DNA of 64,000 bases from Rhodobacteraceae bacterium Alg231-04 (GTDB lineage Bacteria > Pseudomonadota > Alphaproteobacteria > Rhodobacterales > Rhodobacteraceae): NCBI GenBank assembly GCA_900143635.1, contig FREY01000007.1, positions 62,001-126,000 on the forward strand. The letters run 5' to 3'. The notes beneath the pieces were generated by a model. It did not search any database and was not told the origin of the DNA. It saw nothing but the letters and a program-made list of their open reading frames with translations. Shown one piece after another: positions 1-6,606 of this stretch (position 1 is the stretch's first letter; every line of letters starts with the position of its first letter). The position numbers and the translations under genes are program-made.

Positions 1-83
1 CGCTGACGCTGAAACCCGGCGACGGCCCGCCGCATATCCGGCTGGACCGGGCAGCGCAATTTTTGATCGGAGACAGGTTGTGA
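1..83 (+). CDS. C-terminal fragment, probable YcjX-family GTPase-like protein
   Basis: Only the last 26 codons lie in the window; the frame enters from outside and stops with TGA at 81-83. The visible tail ends HIRLDRAAQFLIGDRL and carries no catalytic motif. The assignment to the YcjX (DUF463) family is an inference from context: YcjX genes in this group commonly precede a YcjF/TIGR01620 gene, and such a gene sits two positions downstream here. The stop codon overlaps the GTG start of the next gene by four bases, so the three genes are probably one operon. Confidence 0.5.
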   Translation, partial: LTLKPGDGPPHIRLDRAAQFLIGDRL

Positions 84-529
84 CCATTATTCTGCGCCAT
101 GCGCGCTCAACCGATGCAGGCAAGGCCGCAGATATCCTGCACCGCTTCGAGAGCGAAATCGACTGGATGCCAATGCTCCATACCGGTGCCGAGGCCATTG
201 CCTTCTGCGGCCGCATGATTGATCGCGGTTGGGTGATCGTCGCGGCAGAGGACGGGCAGGTCTGTGGCTTCCTTGCCCGCGACGGCGCGGAGATCTGTTC
301 GCTTTACATCGCGCCCGAGGCGCAGGGGCGTGGCATCGGCAAGGCGCTGCTGGATGCGGCCAAGGCGGAGGCCCCGCACCTGACGCTCTGGACTTTTCAG
401 GCCAATGAAGGCGCGCAGCGCTTCTACCTGCGCGAAGGTTTCGCGGAAACCGGACGCAGCGATGGAAGCCGCAACGATGAAGGCCTGCCCGACATTACCT
501 ACGAATGGCGCGCCAAGGAGGCTTCATGA
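80..529 (+). CDS. GNAT family N-acetyltransferase
   Basis: This 149-aa protein has the GNAT fold pattern. The acetyl-CoA binding signature is visible as APEAQGRGIGKALLDAAK (about residues 78-95), and the usual C-terminal strand follows as LWTFQANEGAQRFYLREGF. It would transfer an acetyl group from acetyl-CoA to an amine; the substrate cannot be read from the sequence. The GTG start overlaps the upstream TGA, and the stop overlaps the ATG of the next gene, so it is translationally coupled on both sides between a YcjX-like and a YcjF-like gene. Whether it acts on these neighbours is unknown. Confidence 0.85.
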   Translation: MTIILRHARSTDAGKAADILHRFESEIDWMPMLHTGAEAIAFCGRMIDRGWVIVAAEDGQVCGFLARDGAEICSLYIAPEAQGRGIGKALLDAAKAEAPHLTLWTFQANEGAQRFYLREGFAETGRSDGSRNDEGLPDITYEWRAKEAS

Positions 530-1515
530 GCAACAAACCGGTTCTGTTCGACATCGAAGCCGAAGAGGCCACACCGGATGTGGCCGCCGCGCCGCCTGTG
601 CCCGAGGCGGCGGGCCTGCCCGAGCCCGAGGCCATGCGTCAAGTGGTGCAATTGGCCGCTCGTCGCCCGTCGCGACTGGCGCGCTGGTTCTGGGGATTGT
701 CGGCTGGTCTTGTTGGCGCCATGGCCTCGGTCGCGGCCTGGGATTTTGCCACGGGTTTGATCCTCCGCCTGCCACTGTTGGGATGGGCCGTTTCGGTTGG
801 CCTCTGTGTGGCACTGCTGCTTGCGGTGCTGCTGATGTTGCGTGAACTGGCCGCTCTGGCCCGTTTGCGCCGTGTCGATGGGCTGCGCCGCGCAGCAGAA
901 GGGGCCGGGGAAGATCTGGCCGCAGCCAATGCGTTTTCGCATCGTTTGGCCGGGTTTTATAAAGGCCGGGCAGAGCTGTCGTGGCAGCTGACCCGGCTGG
1001 AGGAACGCCGTGCAGAGGTGATGGACGGTGACGCGATATTAGATCTGACCGAGGCCGAGCTGTTGGTGCCACTTGATCAGGCGGCTCTGCGCGAGGTTGA
1101 GGCCTCAGCCCGGCAAGTTGCCACTGTGACGGCGCTGGTGCCGCTGGCATTGGCCGATGTGGTTGCGGCACTCTTCACCAGTCTGCGGATGATCCGACGG
1201 ATTGCCGAGATTTACGGTGGCCGTGCCGGGCTGTTCAGCTCGTGGCGGCTGATGCGCGCGGTATTGGGTCATCTGGCCGCCACCGGAGCGGTCGCAGTGG
1301 GGGATGATCTGCTGGAGCCGGTTCTGGGTGGTTCGGTTCTTAGTAAGTTGTCGCGCCGGTTTGGTGAGGGGCTGGTCAATGGCGCGCTGACCGCGCGTGT
1401 GGGGATTGCTGCGATGGAGGTCTGCCGCCCAATGCCGTTTTCGGCGCAGCAGAAGCCCAGCGTGCGCGGTGTCATCCGGCGGGCTCTGACCGGCGTCTTC
1501 TCCAAGGACGCATGA
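526..1515 (+). CDS. YcjF/TIGR01620 family membrane protein
   Basis: A 329-aa protein with two close transmembrane segments at about residues 60-110 (LSAGLVGAMASVAAWDF and WAVSVGLCVALLLAVLLML), then a helical cytoplasmic part rich in Arg and Glu and a C-terminal DUF697-like region. Length and architecture fit the YcjF/TIGR01620 family, whose biochemical role is not established. I chose ATG 526 rather than the in-frame ATG at 505 because AAGGAGG at 515-521 sits correctly for 526 and the start then overlaps the upstream stop (ATGA). Last gene of the ycjX-like operon. Confidence 0.8.
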   Translation: MSNKPVLFDIEAEEATPDVAAAPPVPEAAGLPEPEAMRQVVQLAARRPSRLARWFWGLSAGLVGAMASVAAWDFATGLILRLPLLGWAVSVGLCVALLLAVLLMLRELAALARLRRVDGLRRAAEGAGEDLAAANAFSHRLAGFYKGRAELSWQLTRLEERRAEVMDGDAILDLTEAELLVPLDQAALREVEASARQVATVTALVPLALADVVAALFTSLRMIRRIAEIYGGRAGLFSSWRLMRAVLGHLAATGAVAVGDDLLEPVLGGSVLSKLSRRFGEGLVNGALTARVGIAAMEVCRPMPFSAQQKPSVRGVIRRALTGVFSKDA

Positions 1516-1559
1516 GGCACCAGAGGCTTATCTGCGGTAAACCGAAGTCGCGCCATGGG

Positions 1560-1592
1560 CGCGGCTGAAGAATTTTTGCAAAAGTCTTGCAA
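1560..1592. other. imperfect palindrome between convergent genes, possible terminator
   Basis: The 104 bases between the convergent genes ending at 1515 and 1620 hold an AT-rich near-palindrome (GAAGAATTTTTGCAAAAG then TCTTGCAAG). It could end transcription in both directions, but the stem is imperfect and I cannot rule out a protein binding site of TTTGCAAA type. Confidence 0.3.
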
Positions 1593-1619
1593 GCGCCTTG
1601 GTGCCTGGCGGATGGAGTT

Positions 1620-2039
1620 TCAGAACAGTTTCGGCGGCTGATCCTTGGGCTGGCGCATTGCGACGATTCCGGTGCGAAACCCTTCGCCGATACGGTTTGC
1701 CAGTGCCATCCAGGCGCGGGCTTGCGGCTCCGGTAGTTCTGATGCCAGAACCTCGTGAAACAGACCCAGCCACAGCGGGAAATGTTCGGGCTTTACATCC
1801 GGAGTGCTGACATGCACCCGCATCGGGTTTCCGGAATAGCTCTTTTCGCGCAGGATGGCGTTGCGCCAGAAAGCGGCGATTTTCGCCTCATGTGCCGGCC
1901 AGTCCGCCGGGGCAATATGGGCTGCAAACACCGGCCCCAGCACGTCATGGGCCCGGATGCGGGTGTAAAACACGGCCACCACGCGGTCGATGTCTTCTGC
2001 GCTCACGTCAAAACGGGCCAGCGGTGCGGCAGTGGTCAT
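1620..2039 (-). CDS. group III truncated haemoglobin
   Basis: A 139-aa globin with the group III truncated haemoglobin pattern: FYTRIRAHDVLGPVF at the B helix, the AFWRNAILREKSYSGNPMRVH block around the E and F helices, and the late helix with ANRIGEGFRTGI. These small cytoplasmic haem proteins bind O2, NO or CO; in studied bacteria they are tied to microaerobic growth or NO/nitrosative stress. It is divergent from the VIT-type gene, and a Crp/Fnr-like site lies between them (2106-2119), which would fit oxygen-dependent control. The ligand and role here are inferred. Confidence 0.85.
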   Translation of the reverse strand: MTTAAPLARFDVSAEDIDRVVAVFYTRIRAHDVLGPVFAAHIAPADWPAHEAKIAAFWRNAILREKSYSGNPMRVHVSTPDVKPEHFPLWLGLFHEVLASELPEPQARAWMALANRIGEGFRTGIVAMRQPKDQPPKLF

Positions 2040-2105
2040 TTGCGGTCTCCGGTTGGTAACTGATGCCTAGATAGGGCAGGCGCCCGCGGCCCGAAAGCCC
2101 CCGTG

Positions 2106-2119
2106 TTGATCTGACGCAA
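2106..2119. promoter_or_regulatory. candidate Crp/Fnr-family (FnrL/Dnr-type) site
   Basis: TTGATCTGACGCAA fits TTGAT-N4-ATCAA in the left half fully and in the right half partly (CGCAA). It lies in the divergent gap 66 bp upstream of the haemoglobin start and about 47 bp upstream of the VIT-type gene. This is a single-site call with mismatches, so it is tentative. Confidence 0.35.
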
Positions 2120-2166
2120 GGCGCATTGGGGCCCGCCGCCGCACCATGCGGTGCAGGAGGCCCGCC

Positions 2167-2877
2167 ATGCCGGATCACAGCCATGCCCCTGATGCCATTG
2201 CCGCCCGGATCAACGCGCCTCCGGGCCGCGGGGTTCTGCGCGATGCCGTCTATGGTGGCATTGACGGATCGGTGACCACATTCGCCATCGTTGCCGGTGT
2301 GGCCGGGGCGGGGCTATCATCCTTTGTGATTGTCGCCCTTGGGCTGGCCAATGTTCTGGCAGATGGGTTCTCCATGGCTGCGGGCAATTATTCCGGCACC
2401 AAGGCCGAGCTGGACAATATGACCCGCCTGCGTGCCATCGAGGAACGCCATATCGCCCGTTATCCGGAAGGAGAGAGGCAGGAAGTGCGCGAGATCCTCG
2501 CCCAGAAAGGTCTGTCCGGAGAGGTGCTGGAACAGGCCACAATGGCGGTGACCTCCAATCGCGAGGCCTGGATACAGCTGATGCTGGAAGGCGAATATGG
2601 ACTGGCCCCGGTTGACCCGCATCCTATGCGCGCGGCGCTGGCGACATTTGTCGCCTTTCTGGTGGCCGGGATGATCCCGCTGGTGCCTTTCCTGCTGGGG
2701 ATGGACCGGGCCTTTGCCTGGTCGTCCTGGATGACGGCGGGCGTGTTTTTTGCCATTGGCGCGCTAAAGTCGCGCTGGTCTCTGGCGCCGTGGTGGCGAT
2801 CCGGGGTGGAAACACTGGCCATTGGCGGTGCCGCGGCGGCGATGGCTTACGGGGTGGGCACGCTGTTCACGTCATGA
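2167..2877 (+). CDS. VIT1/CCC1-family transmembrane protein
   Basis: A 236-aa membrane protein of the VIT (vacuolar iron transporter-like) family. The diagnostic first helix reads DAVYGGIDGSVTTFAIVAG, followed by LANVLADGFSMAAGNYSGTKAE, a soluble helical hairpin with acidic residues (about 80-130), and three C-terminal membrane helices. Characterised relatives move Fe2+ or Mn2+. ATG 2167 is preferred over an upstream in-frame ATG at 2146 because CAGGAGG ends six bases before it. The stop overlaps by six bases the end of the convergent DUF2182 gene. Metal specificity is inferred from the family. Confidence 0.85.
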   Translation: MPDHSHAPDAIAARINAPPGRGVLRDAVYGGIDGSVTTFAIVAGVAGAGLSSFVIVALGLANVLADGFSMAAGNYSGTKAELDNMTRLRAIEERHIARYPEGERQEVREILAQKGLSGEVLEQATMAVTSNREAWIQLMLEGEYGLAPVDPHPMRAALATFVAFLVAGMIPLVPFLLGMDRAFAWSSWMTAGVFFAIGALKSRWSLAPWWRSGVETLAIGGAAAAMAYGVGTLFTS

Positions 2878-3702
2878 GGTGAACAGCACCCATAGACCGG
2901 CCCCGATCAGAACACCGCCGCTGACGCGACTGAAGTTTCGCCCAAACGGCAACAGTTTCTCAGCCAGCACAAAAAGTGTGAGCCCGGCAATCCAGTAAAG
3001 GTTCATGATGCCGCCGACAAAGAGAAGCGCCATCAATGCCCAGCAGCAGCCAAGACAATAGGTGCCATGCTGCATCCCGGTTTGCAGCGCGCCGATTGCT
3101 CCGGGCCGGTTGTGCAGGGCCAGAAATTGCGCCGGCGACTTGCACTGTTCCAAGCAGGCGTCCTTGAGCGGGGTCAATTGATAGAGGCCGGCAGCTATCA
3201 GCACACCGCCGGCCAAAGCGCGGGATTTCAGTGTCATCATCGGCCCATCGGCCAGGCTCACGGTTTCCAGCCCCCACTGCAATGCGGTTGCCACAGCCGA
3301 AAAACCGCCCCAAGCCAGCAGATAGCCGCTCAGAAATATCAAACTGAGCCGCGGTGCCGACGCGGCCTCCTTGCCTGCTTTTTTGACCGCGGTGAATAGC
3401 AACAGCACTGGGGCTGCGCTGGGGGTCATCATCGCAATCATCATGATCCACCACATCATCAGGATCAGCAGAGCATACGCCGGGGTCCATCCGCCCCCGG
3501 CGGCCATCTGCATCGGCGCACCTATTGGGCCGGCCATCCGGGTCATTTCGGTGGCCGCCATTGGCATGCCGACGCCGAAGAAGGTGTAGCAGGCGGCCAG
3601 CAGAATGATCAGCCCAGCCGCGCCCATGACCACAAGCTGGTCACGGGCGGCCAGCCGTTCGATCACATTGCGCGTCGGTCGCCGGTCAGGCTGAACGGAC
3701 AA
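2872..3702 (-). CDS. DUF2182 family metal-binding-type membrane protein
   Basis: A 276-aa integral membrane protein with about seven hydrophobic segments. It matches the DUF2182 family (described as predicted metal-binding membrane proteins): MMWWIMMIAMMTPSAAP in an early helix and a C-x2-CC motif in HGTYCLGCCWALMALLF near the C-terminus. The best start is a TTG at 3702; a GTG at 3666 is the main alternative, and no strong ribosome binding site decides. The start overlaps the end of the DUF1326 gene by 17 bases, so the two are translationally coupled. Biochemical function is unknown; His, Met and Cys in the membrane part suggest metal handling. Confidence 0.8.
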   Translation of the reverse strand: MSVQPDRRPTRNVIERLAARDQLVVMGAAGLIILLAACYTFFGVGMPMAATEMTRMAGPIGAPMQMAAGGGWTPAYALLILMMWWIMMIAMMTPSAAPVLLLFTAVKKAGKEAASAPRLSLIFLSGYLLAWGGFSAVATALQWGLETVSLADGPMMTLKSRALAGGVLIAAGLYQLTPLKDACLEQCKSPAQFLALHNRPGAIGALQTGMQHGTYCLGCCWALMALLFVGGIMNLYWIAGLTLFVLAEKLLPFGRNFSRVSGGVLIGAGLWVLFTS

Positions 3703-4327
3703 GGCCGCGTCCGGTCAGATGCAGTTCGGCAACATGGGCATGGGTGCCGTTGATCCCTTCTAGCGTGATGGCAGAGCCGGGCGTGGTGGTGGTGCCGCTG
3801 GCAACATGCGCGACCTCGAATTCAAATCCGTTGGGCAGATTGATGGCTGCAAAATGCGGTGCGCCGGAAATGATGTGAGGGATGGGCTGTACCTGTGTGC
3901 TGGCGATGCGCCCCACTTTGGTCGATCCGGTGCCGGTCTCTGCGTCCCATTCGAGTGATATCGCGGCCGTCAACGTGTCGTGGCTGGTGGCGGTCATCGC
4001 GTTGAAAACGAAGAACATTGTGGCGAATTCATCGGTGTCTTCGCCGCGCATGATGGCCTCAAGCCCGGCGCGCTGTTCAGGTGTGGCGCGTTCATCGATC
4101 ACAATCTGGCGCTGGCCGTTGCCCTCGTGAATCGCGCCTGGCCAGCTGAAGATCGCGGCACCGTATAGCCCGTCCAGAGAGGTCTCTCCATAGTGGCCCT
4201 TGTCGATGCGCAGAGTCATCATCGCCCGGCAGGTGCCATCGCTTGGCAGTTGTGAAAACTGGCAGGGGCATCCGGGCAGGCAGTTGCAATTTGCGATTTC
4301 GAATCCGTGAATGGCCCAATCTGTCAT
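3686..4327 (-). CDS. DUF1326 domain protein, Cys-rich N-terminus
   Basis: A 213-aa soluble protein beginning MTDWAIHGFEIANCNCLPGC, with a C-x-C-x3-C-x-C cluster at about residues 14-22, then a beta-rich body typical of DUF1326. The start at 4327 is chosen over an upstream frame start at 4459 because AGGAGGGA precedes it and the family begins here. It overlaps and is co-directional with the DUF2182 gene, a pairing seen in other bacteria. The four cysteines could bind a soft metal, but no reaction is known. No signal peptide is seen, so it is probably cytoplasmic. Confidence 0.8.
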   Translation of the reverse strand: MTDWAIHGFEIANCNCLPGCPCQFSQLPSDGTCRAMMTLRIDKGHYGETSLDGLYGAAIFSWPGAIHEGNGQRQIVIDERATPEQRAGLEAIMRGEDTDEFATMFFVFNAMTATSHDTLTAAISLEWDAETGTGSTKVGRIASTQVQPIPHIISGAPHFAAINLPNGFEFEVAHVASGTTTTPGSAITLEGINGTHAHVAELHLTGRGLVRSA

Positions 4328-4601
4328 GGCAGTCCCTCCTGATGGTGTTCCAATACAAATGCTGCCCGCAAAAGCGGGGCTTGCCTGTATCTGCCGGGGG
4401 CGTACCGTTGGGATGGTTTTGAGGTGATTGGCGTGTTCGCGCAGGTGGACGGCTAGCATAAATTTCGCAAATCGTCAAAAGTGGCTGGGGAAGGATATGT
4501 GTCCTGTCCTGATTGGGCGGGGTGTCTCCGAGCGAAGATAGCTGGGTGTAAACCGCCTATGCATTAGGGATAATATATTGTTTTATAACGGATTATTTTA
4601 G

Positions 4602-5906
4602 ATGCCGGATGTCTGTAAACGGGTTCTGGTTCTTGGTGGCTATGGGTTTATTGGCGCCGCTGTGGTGCATGCGCTGGAAGAAATCGGGGCTGAGGTCATC
4701 ATTGCCGGGCGCAATAGGGCCGCGGCGGCGCGGGTTATGCCGGGGCGGGTTTTTCGTCATCTCGATCTGTGTCAAATGCAATCGCCACAAGACTGGGAAA
4801 AGACCCTGCAAAGCGCGACATTGGTGGTAAATTGCGCAGGGGCCTTGCAGGATCAGGCCGCGGGCGAGTTGGAGCTGATCCACCATCGTGCGATTGCAGC
4901 TCTGGCGCAGGGCTGCGCGGCGGCGGGCATCGGGCTTGTGCAAATCTCTGCGGCGGGTGCCGTGCCGGACGCCTCTACCTCGTTTATGACAACCAAGGCG
5001 GCCGGGGATGCGGCGGTTCACGCTGCGGGCGGGCGATATTGGATCCTGCGGCCCGGTTTGGTGATCGGACAACAGGCCTTTGGCGGCACGCTTTTGTTGC
5101 GGATGCTGGCTGCGGTGCCATTGGTCCAGCCATTGGCGCTGGCGCGCGCGCAGGTGCAATGCGTCGGGCTGCAGGATGTGGCGCGCACGGTTCAGCTGGC
5201 CGCCAAGGGAGAGCTGCCACCGGGCACCTATGATCTGGTCGAGGAACAGCCGCAGGATCTGTCACTGGTGATTGGTCAGATCCGCGACTGGCTGGGGTTT
5301 GCGCCAGCGCGGCTTGTTCTGCCGGTGCCGCTTTGGTTGCTTCGGCCGACATTCTGCGCGGCGGATATGCTGGGTAGGCTTGGCTGGCGTGCACCATTGC
5401 GTAGCACTGCGGTGAAGGTTCTTCAAACCGGTGTGGTTGGCGATCCGACTGCGTTCAGAGCGGCAGTAGGCCCACTGCCGTCACTAAAGACCTCTTTGGC
5501 GCGGATGGCCTCGGGCCGGGCTGCCCGGCTGGAGGCCCGGATGGCGCTGTTGATGCCGTTTTGTGTGGCGACACTCAGCCTGTTCTGGCTGGTCTCAGGG
5601 CTTGTCGGCCTATGGCAGTTGGAGGCGGCAGCACAGGTGTTGACCAGCACCGGATGGGCGGCGTTGCCTGCCCTTGCTTCGGTCGTTTTCTGGGCGCTGG
5701 TGGATATCGCGCTGGGCGCCGCGATCCTGTGGCGGCCCGTGGCAGCGCGGGCCTGTCTGGCGATGGTGGCTGTTTCTGGTGTCTACCTGTTGGCGGCAAC
5801 CGTGCTTACGCCGGGGCTTTGGGCCGATCCGCTGGGGCCGCTGGTCAAGGTGGCGCCGGGGATACTGCTGGCACTGGTCACCCATCAGTTGTTGCAGGAG
5901 CGGTGA
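4602..5906 (+). CDS. NAD(P)-dependent SDR/epimerase fused to DoxX-like membrane domain
   Basis: A 434-aa two-part protein. Residues 1 to about 290 are an atypical/extended SDR: the nucleotide loop is VLVLGGYGFIGAAVVHAL, followed by a VVNCAGAL strand, without an obvious classical Y-x3-K pair. Residues from about 305 form four hydrophobic helices of DoxX-like type (LMPFCVATLSLFWLVSGLVG onwards). Such fusions are annotated as NAD-dependent epimerase with DoxX-like C-terminus; the substrate is unknown, possibly quinone or lipid related. It is followed after one base by a DUF2269 membrane gene, so the pair is probably co-transcribed. The AT-rich stretch just upstream probably holds the promoter. 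Confidence 0.75.
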   Translation: MPDVCKRVLVLGGYGFIGAAVVHALEEIGAEVIIAGRNRAAAARVMPGRVFRHLDLCQMQSPQDWEKTLQSATLVVNCAGALQDQAAGELELIHHRAIAALAQGCAAAGIGLVQISAAGAVPDASTSFMTTKAAGDAAVHAAGGRYWILRPGLVIGQQAFGGTLLLRMLAAVPLVQPLALARAQVQCVGLQDVARTVQLAAKGELPPGTYDLVEEQPQDLSLVIGQIRDWLGFAPARLVLPVPLWLLRPTFCAADMLGRLGWRAPLRSTAVKVLQTGVVGDPTAFRAAVGPLPSLKTSLARMASGRAARLEARMALLMPFCVATLSLFWLVSGLVGLWQLEAAAQVLTSTGWAALPALASVVFWALVDIALGAAILWRPVAARACLAMVAVSGVYLLAATVLTPGLWADPLGPLVKVAPGILLALVTHQLLQER

Positions 5907-5907
5907 C

Positions 5908-6387
5908 ATGGATCCCGATTTAATCCTGCGATGGCTGCATGTTACCGGCGCCTGTGTCCTGCTGGGCACCGGGGCGGGCATCGCCTTTTTCATGCTGATG
6001 GCCCATCGCACGGGGGATGCCCGGATCATCGCCCATACCGCAGCCATCGTGGTGCTGGCCGACACGTTGTTCACTGCCACGGCCGTGGTGGCACAACCTG
6101 TCACCGGCTGGCTGCTGGCTCTGCGGCTGGGCTGGGAGTTGGGCGAAGGCTGGGTGGCGCTGTCACTGGGGCTCTATGTCGTGACTGGGATATTCTGGCT
6201 GCCAGTCGTCTGGATCCAGATCCGCCTGCGCGATCTTGCCCGTGCAAGCGCCGATGCCGGCACGGCTTTGCCACCCGCCTATCACCGCCTTTTCCGCATT
6301 TGGTTTGCCTGTGGCTTTCCCGCCTTTGCAGCGGTTGCGGCCATTCTCTGGCTGATGCTGGCGCGCCCGTCTCTTGTTTTGTTCTGA
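5908..6387 (+). CDS. DUF2269 family integral membrane protein
   Basis: A 159-aa protein with four predicted membrane helices (LHVTGACVLLGTGAGIAFFM, the AAIVVLADTLFTATAVV region, a third at about 85-105 and a fourth at the C-terminus), typical of DUF2269. ATG 5908 is chosen because CAGGAG at 5895-5900 precedes it and it begins one base after the upstream stop; longer in-frame extensions run inside the SDR-DoxX gene. Function unknown. Its coupling to the SDR-DoxX gene suggests a shared membrane complex or pathway, but this is inference. Confidence 0.75.
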   Translation: MDPDLILRWLHVTGACVLLGTGAGIAFFMLMAHRTGDARIIAHTAAIVVLADTLFTATAVVAQPVTGWLLALRLGWELGEGWVALSLGLYVVTGIFWLPVVWIQIRLRDLARASADAGTALPPAYHRLFRIWFACGFPAFAAVAAILWLMLARPSLVLF

Positions 6388-6606
6388 GGGCCGCGAATAT
6401 CTGAAAAATCGAACCACAGGCCGCAGCCGCGCTTTACCCCCGGCGGGCACCGGCTTATAAGGCCCTCATGTCCCACCGTGCGGCCATCATTATTCGAATT
6501 ATATCCCCGGCGCTCTGACCCAATCGAGCTGCCGGGCAAAGGCGCTTGAGTTATCGCGCTGACCCACTCCGAATTCCCTGAACAGACCATCCAGAGGACG
6601 CCACCC

